From contig NZ_CP065377.1 of assembly GCF_019967995.1 (NCBI RefSeq), forward strand, positions 744,001-808,000: 64,000 bases of DNA. Direction: 5' to 3'. The translations under genes were made by a program, and so were the position numbers. Below, in pieces: positions 1 to 8,258 of the stretch; positions within the stretch are counted from its first letter, which is position 1; each line of letters begins with the position of its first letter. The DNA is from Faecalibacterium prausnitzii. Its GTDB lineage: Bacteria > Bacillota > Clostridia > Oscillospirales > Ruminococcaceae. Under the pieces are notes generated by a model that saw only the letters and a program-made list of their open reading frames with translations, was not told where the DNA came from and made no database searches.

Positions 1-45
1 CCAAAATGTAAAGTGCAAAATTAAAGCAAACGGCAAAAAATTTGT

Positions 46-73
46 TTGACAAGAAAAGAAAAATGGGTATAAT
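46..73 (+). promoter_or_regulatory. Sigma-70-type promoter of a short transcript
   Basis: TTGACA at 46-51 and TATAAT at 68-73 with a 16-base spacer match the vegetative consensus exactly. No convincing coding frame follows, and a strong terminator lies about 90 bases downstream, so the promoter appears to drive a short untranslated RNA. Confidence 0.75.
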
Positions 74-79
74 ACATAT

Positions 80-195
80 CGCAGGGGGAAAACGGCAAGA
101 ATACTGTGCTCCTGCCACTGAAGATGTGATTCCCAACTTTATATACTTTCCCACCCCTCTATACACAAAAACCCGCTGCCAGGCGGGTTTTTGTG
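80..195 (+). ncRNA. Possible small RNA of about 115 nt
   Basis: The stretch between the consensus promoter (46-73) and the terminator hairpin (164-195) has no start codon with a ribosome binding site. Its first part can fold by pairing GCAGG near 82 with CCTGC near 112. The family is not recognised; 6S RNA, SRP RNA and an orphan regulatory RNA were considered, but none of their signatures were seen with certainty. The downstream gene (LysR) is on the other strand, so this is not a leader for it. The 5' end at about 80 is inferred from promoter spacing. Confidence 0.45.
164..195. terminator. Bidirectional intrinsic terminator
   Basis: CACAAAAACCCGC pairs perfectly with GCGGGTTTTTGTG around a short loop. 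The A-tract and T-tract make it functional in both directions: it ends the short RNA on the + strand and the LysR transcript coming from the right. Confidence 0.85.
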
Positions 196-246
196 TTTCT
201 GGGGCTTTTTTGCGTTCCGGGAACAAAAGAGTGCGGGTGCAGTTTT

Positions 247-1146
247 TCAATGCGTCTCTTCCGGGCTGGTCAGCAGCTTCTGGAACTTGCGCGCGGCGGT
301 GTTCAGCGGGCGGTGGTGGTCGTAGACCAGGCAGATGGAGCGCTGGGGGATGATCTCCCGCAGATGGAGCTGGACGATCTCGCCCCGCGCCAGCGGCTCG
401 GCCGCCATGGATTCCGGCACAAAGGCAAGGCCCAGCTCGCTTTTGACCAGCGTGAGCATCTGGTCGGTGGTGGCGGCCTCGGTGTCGGGCCGGAGCACCG
501 CGTCGTGGTCGAGGAAGAACTGCCGGTAGAAGCTGCGGGTCATGCTCTCGTCGCTCAGGGAGATGAGCGGGTAATTTTCCAGTTCCTTTAAGGAGAGGTT
601 CTGGCTGGCCAGGGCCGTGAAGGTCCTGCCGCCCACCAGCACTTCGTAAAACGGTTTCAGCTCCACCCGCTTCAGCCCCGGTTCCACCTCGGCCGGGGTG
701 GAGACGATGGCAAAATCCACTTCGCCGTTTTTCACGGCCTGCACCGCCTGCGGGGTGGAGTGGTTCGAGATGCGCAGCCGGATGCCGGGGTATTCGGTGT
801 GGAAGTCCCGCAGCTTTTCGGAGAGGTAGATGTTCAGGGCCGTCTCGGTGGCGCTGATGCTGATGGCACCGTGCTCCAGCGTGGCGCTGGCGCTCAGCTC
901 CTCCTCGGCATCCTGGATCTGCACCGCCGCCGATGCAATGCGGGAATAGAGCATCTCGCCCTCCGGCGTCAGGGTCACGCCCCGGTTGGAGCGGATGAAC
1001 AGCACACAGTTCAGCTGGCTTTCCAGCCGGTTCATCGAGTGGGTGATGTTGGGCTGGTTGTTGCCCAGCACCCGTGCCGCCTTGGTGAAATTCTGGTATT
1101 TTGCAACATAATAGAAGATCTTGTAGTATTCCCAGTCCACGTACAT
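247..1146 (-). CDS. LysR family transcriptional regulator
   Basis: A 299-residue protein with an N-terminal winged helix-turn-helix (residues about 5-62, including FTKAARVLGNNQPNITHSM) followed by a LysR-type effector-binding domain (about 90-290). Length and layout are normal for the family. Such proteins bind DNA upstream of a divergent target and respond to a small-molecule co-inducer. The gene faces away from purA-pyrB, and the two promoters overlap around 1202-1253, so it may control itself and those nucleotide genes. The effector cannot be read from the sequence. The ATG has a GGAGGAGG site about 10 bases upstream. Confidence 0.9.
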   Translation of the reverse strand: MYVDWEYYKIFYYVAKYQNFTKAARVLGNNQPNITHSMNRLESQLNCVLFIRSNRGVTLTPEGEMLYSRIASAAVQIQDAEEELSASATLEHGAISISATETALNIYLSEKLRDFHTEYPGIRLRISNHSTPQAVQAVKNGEVDFAIVSTPAEVEPGLKRVELKPFYEVLVGGRTFTALASQNLSLKELENYPLISLSDESMTRSFYRQFFLDHDAVLRPDTEAATTDQMLTLVKSELGLAFVPESMAAEPLARGEIVQLHLREIIPQRSICLVYDHHRPLNTAARKFQKLLTSPEETH

Positions 1147-1201
1147 GAGATGTTGCCCTCCTCCATGTAAAAATCATATTGCAGCCATGTGCAGGATACG
1201 T

Positions 1202-1253
1202 TTTACATATTCTTTCCCTGCTCGTATAATAGCACTGCAATCGAAAATTGCAA
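1202..1253. promoter_or_regulatory. Overlapping divergent promoters (purA / lysR) with inverted repeat
   Basis: For purA (+), TTTACA at 1202-1207 and TATAAT at 1225-1230 have a 17-base spacer. For the LysR gene (-), TTGCAA at 1248-1253 and TATTAT (complement of 1226-1231) have a 16-base spacer. Between them lies the inverted repeat TGCAAT-N5-ATTGCA (1236-1252), covering the purA start region and the LysR -35 box. A protein bound there would affect both transcripts. That this protein is LysR is an inference. Confidence 0.65.
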
Positions 1254-1332
1254 GAGGAAATCTGAAAATTGTATGGTCAGCCCATCAGGGCGCAGACCAT
1301 TGGGAAGAACGAAAAGAAGGTTATAACAAATC

Positions 1333-2634
1333 ATGCTGACCGCTGTTACTGGAATCAATTGGGGCGATGAGGGCAAAGGCCGCGTCATCGACCTGCTGGC
1401 TGAAAACGCCGATGTCGTTGCCCGCTATCAGGGCGGCAACAATGCCGGGCACACCGTCGTTACTGAAAAGGGCAAGTTCATCCTGAACCTTCTGCCCTCC
1501 GGCATCCTGCACCCGGATGTCACCTGCGTGCTGGGCACCGGTATGGTCATCGACCTCGACCACCTCTCGAATGAGATGCAGGCCATCGAGGCCCGCGGCG
1601 TGGAGATCGGCCCCAAAAACCTGAAGCTCTCCGACAAGGCCACCATCTCGATGCCCTGGCACAAGGTGCAGGATGGTCTGGAAGAAGACCGCCTGGCCAA
1701 AAAGGGGAGCGCCTTCGGCTCCACCCGGCGCGGCATCGCCTACGCCTACAGCGACAAATACCGCAAAAAGACCCTGCGTCTGGGCGACCTGCTCCATCTG
1801 GACGAAGAGCGCACCCAAAACCGCCTGCACATGATCCTGGATTCCAAGAACATGGAGCTGGCAGGCTGCTATCATCAGGAAAAGATGTCCTATGACGCGC
1901 TGCTGGACTGGTGCAGGACCCAGGCCGAGCGATTCGCACCGTTCATCTGCGACGTGGGCGCCTTTTTGCAGCAGGCCCACGACAGCGGCAAGCGCATCGT
2001 GCTGGAAGCTCAGCTGGGTGCCATGCGGGACATCGACTACGGCATCTTCCCCTTCACGTCCAGCTCCAATACGCTGGCCGCTTATGCGCCGCTGGGGGCC
2101 GGCATCCCGAATTGTCGGCTCGACCATGTGGTCGGCGTGCTGAAAGCCTACTCCACCTGTGTGGGGGCAGGCCCCTTCGCCGCAGAACATGCTATGGACG
2201 AGGACTGGAACGAGCAGTTGCGGAAGGCAGGCGGCGAATACGGTGCGGCCACCGGCCGCCCCCGCCGCGTCGGCCCCTTTGACTGCGTGGCCAGCCGCTA
2301 CGGTCTGGCCTGCCAGGGAGCGGACAAGATCGCCCTGACCAAGCTGGACGTTCTGAGCAGCATGAACGAGATCCCGGTCATCACCGGTTACAAGTTGGAC
2401 GGTGTGGAAGTCCCCCGCTTCGACACGCTGTCTGACCTGGACCGGATGGAGCCGGTCGTCACGATGCTGCCTGGCTGGAACACCGACCTCTCCGGCTGCA
2501 AGAGCTGGGACGAGCTGCCCAAAGAGGCAAAAGGCTATGTAGAGTTCCTCGAAAAGCAGCTGGATCATGAGATCCAGTTCATCTCCACCGGTGCCGAGCG
2601 TGAGAAGTTCGTGCTGAAAGGAGAATGGCTGTGA
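1333..2634 (+). CDS. purA: Adenylosuccinate synthetase
   Basis: A 433-residue cytosolic enzyme that joins IMP and aspartate with GTP to make adenylosuccinate, the first committed step to AMP. The GTP/IMP loop NWGDEGKGR is at the N-terminus (residues about 9-17), followed by GGNNAGHTVV; the full length matches the family. The last bases overlap the start of pyrB by four (GTGA), so purine and pyrimidine genes are translationally coupled. The upstream region holds a good promoter shared with a divergent LysR gene. The ribosome binding site (GAAGG) is weaker and more distant than in neighbouring genes. Confidence 0.97.
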   Translation: MLTAVTGINWGDEGKGRVIDLLAENADVVARYQGGNNAGHTVVTEKGKFILNLLPSGILHPDVTCVLGTGMVIDLDHLSNEMQAIEARGVEIGPKNLKLSDKATISMPWHKVQDGLEEDRLAKKGSAFGSTRRGIAYAYSDKYRKKTLRLGDLLHLDEERTQNRLHMILDSKNMELAGCYHQEKMSYDALLDWCRTQAERFAPFICDVGAFLQQAHDSGKRIVLEAQLGAMRDIDYGIFPFTSSSNTLAAYAPLGAGIPNCRLDHVVGVLKAYSTCVGAGPFAAEHAMDEDWNEQLRKAGGEYGAATGRPRRVGPFDCVASRYGLACQGADKIALTKLDVLSSMNEIPVITGYKLDGVEVPRFDTLSDLDRMEPVVTMLPGWNTDLSGCKSWDELPKEAKGYVEFLEKQLDHEIQFISTGAEREKFVLKGEWL

Positions 2635-3578
2635 GACATTTCATTGAGCCGAACAGCTTTTCTCTGGACGAACAGCTGGCCCTCCTCGACCTTGCCGACC
2701 GGATGGAGGCAGACCCCGCACCCTATGCCCATCTCTGCGACGGGCGCATTCTGGCAACGCTGTTCTATGAGCCGTCCACCCGCACCCGGCTCTCGTTTGA
2801 GTCGGCCATGCTGCGGCTGGGCGGCAAGACGCTGGGCTTTGCCGGGGCGCAGCTGTCCAGCGCCAGCAAGGGCGAGACGGTGGCCGATACGGCCCGCGTC
2901 GTGAGCAACTATGCCGACATCATCGCGATGCGCCACCCCAAAGAGGGCGCACCCCTGCGTGCATCCCTGTATGCACGGGTGCCCGTCATCAATGCAGGCG
3001 ACGGCGGGCACGCTCACCCCTCCCAGACTATGATCGACCTGATGACCATCCGCCAGCGCAAAGGGCGGCTGGACCATCTGACCATCGGCTTCTGCGGCGA
3101 CCTCAAATTCGGCCGGACGGTCCACTCCCTGACCGCTGCGCTGAGCCAGTTTGAGGGGAACCGGTTCGTCTTCATCTCGCCGGAGGAACTGCGCATTCCG
3201 CAGTACGTCAAAGACGAGACGCTGACGCCGCTCCACCAGACCTACAAGGAGACCGCCGACCTCGAAGCCGAGCTGCCCACCCTCGATGTCCTCTACATGA
3301 CCCGCATCCAGCAGGAACGCTTCTTCAACGAGGAAGATTACCTCCGGCTGAAGGGCTGCTATTCCCTGAATGCAAAGCTGCTGGAGCAGGCTCCGGCTGA
3401 TATGCCGGTGCTCCACCCGCTGCCCCGCATCGACGAGATCAAGCTCGATGTGGACAACGACCCCCGCGCCGCCTACTTTGACCAGGTGCACAACGGTGTG
3501 TACATCCGCATGGCCATCATCCTGGCCCTGCTGGGCATCCCGGACCCTCTGACGGGAAAATCGGTGCTGAATGCCTGA
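2631..3578 (+). CDS. pyrB: Aspartate carbamoyltransferase catalytic subunit
   Basis: A 315-residue enzyme that condenses carbamoyl phosphate with aspartate in pyrimidine synthesis. The carbamoyl-phosphate motif FYEPSTRTRLSFESAM and the late HPLPR motif are both present. GTG at 2631 was chosen over ATG at 2625: the AGGAG site at 2619-2623 is only one base from the ATG but seven from the GTG, and GTG overlaps the purA stop in the common GTGA form. No regulatory subunit pyrI or other pyr gene is adjacent, so the partnership with purA is unusual. An intrinsic terminator follows. Confidence 0.95.
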   Translation: MRHFIEPNSFSLDEQLALLDLADRMEADPAPYAHLCDGRILATLFYEPSTRTRLSFESAMLRLGGKTLGFAGAQLSSASKGETVADTARVVSNYADIIAMRHPKEGAPLRASLYARVPVINAGDGGHAHPSQTMIDLMTIRQRKGRLDHLTIGFCGDLKFGRTVHSLTAALSQFEGNRFVFISPEELRIPQYVKDETLTPLHQTYKETADLEAELPTLDVLYMTRIQQERFFNEEDYLRLKGCYSLNAKLLEQAPADMPVLHPLPRIDEIKLDVDNDPRAAYFDQVHNGVYIRMAIILALLGIPDPLTGKSVLNA

Positions 3579-3594
3579 GCAGGCAGCAGGAAAC

Positions 3595-3628
3595 AAAAAA
3601 ATCTCCGCGCAACTGCGCGGAGATTTTT
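3595..3628. terminator. Bidirectional terminator between pyrB and the ABC transporter
   Basis: AAATCTCCGCGCA pairs with TGCGCGGAGATTT around two bases and is flanked by A and T runs. It lies between convergent genes and serves both strands. Confidence 0.9.
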
Positions 3629-3643
3629 TTGTTGAAAGCAATG

Positions 3644-4408
3644 TTACAGCATCTTGGACAGGAACGCCTTCAGGCGGGGATGCTTGGGGTTGGCGAACAG
3701 CTCCTGCGGGGGCTCGTCCTCCTGGACTTTGCCGTCGTCGATGAAGATGACGCGGTTGGAGACCTCGCGCGCAAAGCCCATCTCATGGGTGACGACCAGC
3801 ATGGTGATGCCGGTGTGGGCCAGCTCCTTCATCAGCTCCAGGACCTCGCCGACCATTTCGGGGTCCAGCGCGGAGGTGGGCTCATCGAAGAGGATGACGT
3901 CCGGGTCCATGGCCAGGGCACGGGCAATGGCGATGCGCTGCTGCTGGCCGCCGGACAGGCTCTTGGGGTAGGCGTCGGCCTTGTCGGACAGGCCGACGCG
4001 GGCCAGCAGCTCTTCAGCGCGCTTGTCCGCTTCCTGCTGGTTCTTCAGCTTCAGCAGGGTGGGGGCCAGGCAGAGGTTCTGCTTGACCGTCAGGTGCGGG
4101 AAGAGGTTGAAGTGCTGGAACACCATCCCCATCTTCTGGCGGACGGCATCAATGTGGCTGTCATCAATCTCGACGCCCTCAAACTTGATGGAGCCGCCGG
4201 TGGGGATCTCCAGCCGGTTCAGGCAGCGCAGGAAGGTGGACTTGCCGCAGCCGGAAGGGCCGATCAGGCAGACCACGTCGCCGCGGTAGATGTCGATGTC
4301 GATGCCCTTCAGGACATCGAGGGTGGGGGTGGGCTGCTTTGCGCCCTTCTTCATGTCGCCGCCGTAGGTCTTGGTCAGACCGCGGACTTCCAGAATCTTA
4401 TCGGTCAC
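3644..4408 (-). CDS. Polar amino-acid ABC transporter ATP-binding protein
   Basis: A 254-residue ATPase of the GlnQ/HisP type that powers amino-acid import. It shows Walker A (GPSGCGKST), Q-loop (FQHFNLF), signature LSGGQQQR, Walker B ([12 protein letters not shown]) and the H-loop THEMGF. GTG at 4408 was chosen because AGGAGG lies 10 bases upstream, inside the end of the permease gene, which it overlaps by 11 bases. It is last in a minus-strand operon: binding protein, permease, ATPase. The substrate is probably a polar amino acid or cystine but cannot be fixed from sequence. Confidence 0.92.
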   Translation of the reverse strand: MTDKILEVRGLTKTYGGDMKKGAKQPTPTLDVLKGIDIDIYRGDVVCLIGPSGCGKSTFLRCLNRLEIPTGGSIKFEGVEIDDSHIDAVRQKMGMVFQHFNLFPHLTVKQNLCLAPTLLKLKNQQEADKRAEELLARVGLSDKADAYPKSLSGGQQQRIAIARALAMDPDVILFDEPTSALDPEMVGEVLELMKELAHTGITMLVVTHEMGFAREVSNRVIFIDDGKVQEDEPPQELFANPKHPRLKAFLSKML

Positions 4409-5168
4409 CTTGAGCCATCCTCCTCTCAAACTTCGTCAGCAGCCAGGTAAACAGCATGACGAGGATCAAATAAACAAGTGCAACGCCGCACAGCGGGAAC
4501 ATGGCCTCGTAGGTGCGGTTCATGATGCCCTGGGCCGCATACAGCAGCTCCTTGCCGCCGATGACGGTGATGAGCGAGGTATCCTTGAGCAGGACGATGA
4601 ACTCATTGCCCAGAGCCGGCAGCACGGCGCGGATGGCCTGCGGGATGATGATGACCACCATGGTGGTTATGTAGTTCAGGCCCAGGCTGCGGCCGGCTTC
4701 CATCTGGCCGGGGTCCACAGCCATCAGGCCGCCGCGGATGATCTCGGATACATAAGCGCCGGAGTTGATGCCCAGCGCCAGCGCACCGACCATGGTGAAG
4801 TTGCGGCTGTTGGCAAAGATGACCATGCTCATGATGAGCAGCTGGACCATCATGGGGGTGCCGCGGATGATGGTGGTGTACACCTTGCAGATGGCGTTGA
4901 AGAAGCCCAGCACCGGGTTCCTGCGGCCGGAGCGCTGCTGGTCGTGGGCCACACGGATCAGTGCGACCACGCTGCCCAGCACCACACCCATCGCCAGTGC
5001 GATGGCCGTGACCAGAAGCGTGGTGCCCACGCCCTGAACGTACTGCACCCAGCGGTCCTTCAGGATAAATGCCTGATAAAATTTGTAGAAGAATTCCTGC
5101 CCGAAGCTGAGCTTCGTGCCGCTGTTGAGCAGCTCTTTCAGCAGTTCATATTGTGCGGCCATTCGCAT
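4398..5168 (-). CDS. Polar amino-acid ABC transporter permease
   Basis: A 256-residue membrane protein of the HisMQ type. It has several hydrophobic helices from about residue 45 onward and the EAA-like loop [23 protein letters not shown] that contacts the ATPase. Three closely spaced starts are possible (GTG 5174, ATG 5168, ATG 5162); ATG 5168 has the best spacing to AGGA. The N-terminal ~40 residues before the first helix are longer than usual. It belongs with the ATPase and binding-protein genes on either side, and an intra-operon terminator precedes it. Confidence 0.9.
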   Translation of the reverse strand: MRMAAQYELLKELLNSGTKLSFGQEFFYKFYQAFILKDRWVQYVQGVGTTLLVTAIALAMGVVLGSVVALIRVAHDQQRSGRRNPVLGFFNAICKVYTTIIRGTPMMVQLLIMSMVIFANSRNFTMVGALALGINSGAYVSEIIRGGLMAVDPGQMEAGRSLGLNYITTMVVIIIPQAIRAVLPALGNEFIVLLKDTSLITVIGGKELLYAAQGIMNRTYEAMFPLCGVALVYLILVMLFTWLLTKFERRMAQGDR

Positions 5169-5212
5169 CCTCACTTTCCTGTTTTGTCAGATTTTTGTAA
5201 CCTTCTTTTTCC

Positions 5213-5248
5213 AAAAAAGGGGAGGGGCTCCCTTAGAGCTTCCTCCCC
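5213..5248 (-). terminator. Intra-operon terminator after the binding-protein gene
   Basis: On the minus strand GGGGAGG pairs with CCTCCCC and is followed by TTTTTT. It lies between the binding-protein gene and the permease gene, so it probably reduces read-through and keeps the binding protein in excess over the membrane parts. Confidence 0.7.
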
Positions 5249-5268
5249 GTGGTGCACGGTCGCGCGGA

Positions 5269-6105
5269 TCACTCAGCGGTGATGTACTTGTCCACGATGG
5301 ACTGCAGGGTGCCGTCAGCCTTCAGCTCTTCCAGAGCAGCGTTGATGGCATCTTCCAGAGCAGAACCCTTTGCCATGCCGATGGCGTAGTCTTCCTCAGC
5401 ATAGCTGGTGTCCAGGATGACCAGACCGGGGTTGGCAGCAACGTACTCCTTGGCGGGTGCGTTGTCGATGACGACAGCGTCCACCTGGCCGTTGTTCAGA
5501 GCCTGCACAGCGGTCAGGCCGCTGTCGTAAGCCACGACGTTCTCATCGCCGAAATCATCGGAGCAGTAGATGTAGCCGGTGGTGCCGCGCTGGGTGCCGA
5601 TCTTCTTGCCGGCCAGATCGTCGGGGGTAGCGATGTCAGAGCCTTCGGGAACGATGATGGACTGGATGCCAGTAGCATAGCTGCCGGAGAAATCCATGAC
5701 AGCCTTGCGCTCGTCGGTGACGGTGACGCCAGCCATGACGATGTCGGCCTTGCCCTGCTGGACGCTCAGAAGCGCAGCGTCGAACTCCATGTCGTCGATC
5801 TGAAGCTCCAGACCCAGCTTCTCAGCAATGGCCTGTGCGGTGTCCACGTCGATGCCCTCGAACGCACCGGTGTCGGTGGTCATCTCATACGGAGGGAAAG
5901 TAGCGTTGGTGGCCATGGTCAGCTTGCCGGCCTCAACGGTGGTCAGCTCAGCAGCAGCGCTGGAAGAAGCTGCCTCGGAGGAAGCAGCAGAGCTTGCGGT
6001 AGAAGAAGCGGTGCTGGAAGAGGAACCACCGCAGGCAGTCAGAGCCAGAGCGGCAGCGGTCAGACCAGCGGCAGCCAGGAAGCTGCGACGGGTAATCTTT
6101 TTCAT
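5269..6105 (-). CDS. Polar amino-acid ABC transporter substrate-binding lipoprotein
   Basis: A 278-residue extracellular binding protein (SBP family 3). The N-terminus has a lipoprotein signal ending in LTAC, preceded by a twin-arginine-like KKITRRSFL, then a Ser/Ala-rich linker to about residue 55. The binding domain carries family motifs such as FEGIDVDTAQAIAEKLG and DFSGSYATG. ATG 6105 was chosen over an in-frame TTG six bases upstream because GAGGAG is nine bases from it. It is first in an operon with permease and ATPase and has a near-consensus promoter upstream with a flanking inverted repeat. Confidence 0.92.
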   Translation of the reverse strand: MKKITRRSFLAAAGLTAAALALTACGGSSSSTASSTASSAASSEAASSSAAAELTTVEAGKLTMATNATFPPYEMTTDTGAFEGIDVDTAQAIAEKLGLELQIDDMEFDAALLSVQQGKADIVMAGVTVTDERKAVMDFSGSYATGIQSIIVPEGSDIATPDDLAGKKIGTQRGTTGYIYCSDDFGDENVVAYDSGLTAVQALNNGQVDAVVIDNAPAKEYVAANPGLVILDTSYAEEDYAIGMAKGSALEDAINAALEELKADGTLQSIVDKYITAE

Positions 6106-6187
6106 ATTCAAACACTCCTCGATTGATTGTATAATCTTTCATCTCTCTGCGGTGATGCGATTCATCGAAACATCAGAGAACGGGTCT

Positions 6188-6227
6188 AGTATAGATTGCA
6201 CAAAGAAAAAAGTCAAGCGTTGTGCAA
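6188..6227 (-). promoter_or_regulatory. Promoter and possible operator of the amino-acid ABC operon
   Basis: On the minus strand TTGACT (complement of 6211-6216) and TATACT (complement of 6188-6193) are 17 bases apart. A perfect inverted repeat, TTGCACAA at 6196-6203 and TTGTGCAA at 6220-6227, has one arm inside the promoter spacer and the other just upstream of the -35 box. This layout suits a repressor. The binding protein is unknown. Confidence 0.7.
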
Positions 6228-6296
6228 AAATTCGATAAAAATGAAACCGTTTTGAGAACACTTATGCAATCATACCGTGAAAATGAATGAATATAT

Positions 6297-6346
6297 GCAA
6301 AAACCTCTCTGCTATGGCTCCGAGCCGCAGGCTCAACGGAGAGGTT
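6297..6346 (-). terminator. Terminator of the nitroreductase gene, repeat-like
   Basis: AACCTCTC at 6302-6309 pairs with GAGAGGTT at 6339-6346, with an inner GAGCC/GGCTC stem. On the minus strand a T-run follows. The CCTCTC ends resemble those of the longer repeats at 35701 and 39386, so this may be a shortened relative used as a terminator. Confidence 0.65.
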
Positions 6347-6361
6347 GTGCGAAGAGAGACC

Positions 6362-6937
6362 TTACAAATACCGTGCGATCTCCTCAGCACTCCGCTTCGG
6401 CACACAGTAGTCCTTCTGGCCGTCCAGATAATACTTCACGCCGGTCTCCCCGGTCAAGGGGACGATGTGGGCTTCGTGGGTGGGGTAGCCGAACGCCACC
6501 ATAAAGGCCAGCTTTTCCGGCTCCTTGATGTGGAGCAGCTCGGTGAGGGCGGGCTTGTTGATGGCACCCATGATGCAGCTGCCCACGCCCTTGTCCCACG
6601 CGGCCAGCGTCATGTTGGCCAGCGCGATCCCGGTGTCGGTGTTCAGGTCACCGGGGATGGCAGTGTCCTGCACGACGGCGATATATAAAGTGGGCAGCTC
6701 GTCAGCCTTTGGGGTGCCCTGCTCCGGGGGCAGATAGGCGGCCCACTTGACCAGCGGCTGGACTTCGGCCACATCTTCGGGTTTGTTCACGACCACCAGA
6801 CGCACGGCCTGACGGTTGGCTCCGCAGGAGGAGAGGCGGACGGCTTCGATGATGTCCTCCACCACATCCTGCGGGACGGCTTTCTGCGCAAAGCGGCGGT
6901 AGGTGCGGCGGGCGAGAAGTTTTTCCATAACAGACAT
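6362..6937 (-). CDS. Nitroreductase family flavoprotein
   Basis: A 191-residue FMN-dependent oxidoreductase of the nitroreductase fold. It begins with the family pattern RRTYRRF and continues with VRLSSCGANRQAVRLVVV, where the FMN phosphate is normally bound, and the GSCIMGAINKPAL region. The frame is open much further upstream, but ATG 6937 has GGAG eight bases before it and gives the normal family length. The natural substrate is unknown; such enzymes reduce nitro compounds, quinones or enones with NAD(P)H. It is monocistronic and divergent from the secreted protein at 7137. Confidence 0.88.
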   Translation of the reverse strand: MSVMEKLLARRTYRRFAQKAVPQDVVEDIIEAVRLSSCGANRQAVRLVVVNKPEDVAEVQPLVKWAAYLPPEQGTPKADELPTLYIAVVQDTAIPGDLNTDTGIALANMTLAAWDKGVGSCIMGAINKPALTELLHIKEPEKLAFMVAFGYPTHEAHIVPLTGETGVKYYLDGQKDYCVPKRSAEEIARYL

Positions 6938-7018
6938 GAGAGCGTCTCCTTTCGATCGTTCTGAGAACAGTATAGCGCGAACGGCCCGCCTGCGCAAGCA
7001 CCGGTTAAAAAGGAACAA

Positions 7019-7048
7019 TTGACAGTGTTTTCCACCAAATGGTATAAT
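7019..7048 (+). promoter_or_regulatory. Consensus promoter of the secreted CxxC protein
   Basis: TTGACA at 7019-7024 and TATAAT at 7043-7048 with an 18-base spacer give a full match to both consensus hexamers. The gene begins about 90 bases downstream. Confidence 0.8.
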
Positions 7049-7136
7049 GAAGGCACTAAAAACAGCGTGAAAGCGAAAAAACAGACCGCATTTCACCGCG
7101 CAGCTCTGCCAGATCGGCAGGGAGAAAGGAACTGCT

Positions 7137-7745
7137 ATGAGAAAACGAATCATGAAAACGCTCGCAATGCTGGGGCTTTCTGTCTGCATCCTGGTGGGCG
7201 GGGCCGTATCCGGCGTTGCAGAGGAACCGGCCCGGAAGGAGTGCAAGGAGAACGAGCACAAGTGGAAGACCTTCGTGGAGTATCGTGAGGACTGTGTGCC
7301 CACCGACTTCACGCTGGAGGGAAAGACCTTCACCCTCTGCCCGCACTGCGGCAAGGAGGGCAGAAAAGACCCCGTACAGCGCCTGACCAAGGTGAAGAAC
7401 ACCTTCTCGAACTTCTCCAACCTCGAAATCTATGAGGGCAGCCTGCAGGACGGCCCGAAGATCATGACGGTGGCCTTCTATTACCAGACTTGCATGAACA
7501 AGGTCGTCTGCACCAAGTGCGGCAAGGTCAAGAGCAACACGGTCGTCACCGATGCCCGTGTGATGGACTCGGACGTCACGGCGAACATCGAGATTCCGGC
7601 TTCTGCGGTGCAGGGGTACACCCTGCAGCAGGTCCATGCCGATGGAAGCAAGACCCCGGTGCAGGTCAGTTACAGTGAGAACGGCCAGAAGGCGTTCTTC
7701 CAGCTGAACATGGCAGGCGGCGCACAGCTGCTGCTGCTCTCCTGA
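7137..7745 (+). CDS. Secreted protein with two CxxC pairs, unknown function
   Basis: A 202-residue protein with a signal peptide (basic MRKRIMK, then a hydrophobic stretch to about residue 27, likely cleavage near GVAEE). The mature part has two zinc-ribbon-like pairs, CPHCG (about residue 68) and CTKCG (about 124), and further single cysteines. It ends with a short beta-rich region. No family is recognised. Two spaced CxxC pairs suggest a metal site or disulfides outside the membrane. A consensus promoter precedes it and a strong terminator follows, so it is a single-gene unit. The start has GGGAGAAAGGA upstream. Confidence 0.75.
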   Translation: MRKRIMKTLAMLGLSVCILVGGAVSGVAEEPARKECKENEHKWKTFVEYREDCVPTDFTLEGKTFTLCPHCGKEGRKDPVQRLTKVKNTFSNFSNLEIYEGSLQDGPKIMTVAFYYQTCMNKVVCTKCGKVKSNTVVTDARVMDSDVTANIEIPASAVQGYTLQQVHADGSKTPVQVSYSENGQKAFFQLNMAGGAQLLLLS

Positions 7746-7753
7746 TGAACAAA

Positions 7754-7787
7754 AACGCTCCGGCATTGTGCCGGAGCGTTTTTTTGT
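7754..7787. terminator. Bidirectional terminator between convergent genes
   Basis: AACGCTCCGGCA pairs with TGCCGGAGCGTT around three bases and is flanked by A and T runs, serving both the secreted-protein gene and the exporter operon. Confidence 0.88.
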
Positions 7788-8258
7788 TCATCTCTTGGGG
7801 CGGGTCTTGAAGCGGGGCAGCGGAAGCCCCAGCACCAGCGCGATGCCGATGGCAAGGGCCACGGCGATCTTGAACGTCGAGATGCCGTTGGCCAGAGCCA
7901 GAGCGTTGTTGCCCTGGATGAAGTAGTAGGCGGTGTAGTAGATGCCGGCACCGGGCACCAGCGGGAAGATGCCGGCCAGCAGAAAGATGGTGACCGGCGT
8001 TTTGAGCACGATGGCGAAGATGCGGGCCAGCAGCGTCAGCGGGATGACGGCCAGCAGCGAGGCGGCAAAACTTTCCAGCCCGAAGAGGACGGCCAGCTCG
8101 TAAATGAACCAGCCCATCGCGCCGACAAGGCCGCAGTAGGGCAGGGTGCGCTTGGGGGAGGCGAAGAGAACGGCAAAGCTCAGGGTGCCCGCCCCGGCGA
8201 TGAAGAACTGGGCCACCAGCTGGCCGATCTGCTCGCTCGTCAACAGAAGTTCTGTCAT
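7788..8258 (-). CDS. Threonine/serine exporter, small subunit (ThrE C-terminal half type)
   Basis: A 156-residue membrane protein with about five hydrophobic segments, including VIPLTLLARIFAIVLKTPVTIFLLAGIFPLVPG, which is typical of the second ThrE domain (ThrE/YjjB type). In Corynebacterium both domains form one chain; here, as in many Firmicutes, they are two genes. Its ATG overlaps the stop of the partner gene as ATGA, so the two are translationally coupled and probably form one complex exporting small amino acids or dicarboxylates. The exact substrate is uncertain. Confidence 0.88.
   Translation of the reverse strand: MTELLLTSEQIGQLVAQFFIAGAGTLSFAVLFASPKRTLPYCGLVGAMGWFIYELAVLFGLESFAASLLAVIPLTLLARIFAIVLKTPVTIFLLAGIFPLVPGAGIYYTAYYFIQGNNALALANGISTFKIAVALAIGIALVLGLPLPRFKTRPKR

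Noticed and set aside
42..353. 103-codon frame at the left end
   Set aside because: It spans a promoter and terminator and has no binding site or domain pattern.
2625..2630. ATG 2625 as pyrB start
   Set aside because: Only one base from the AGGAG site; GTG 2631 has correct spacing and a GTGA overlap with purA.
6938..7420. Upstream extension of the nitroreductase frame
   Set aside because: It crosses the promoter and first part of the divergent secreted-protein gene; the ATG at 6937 has a proper binding site.
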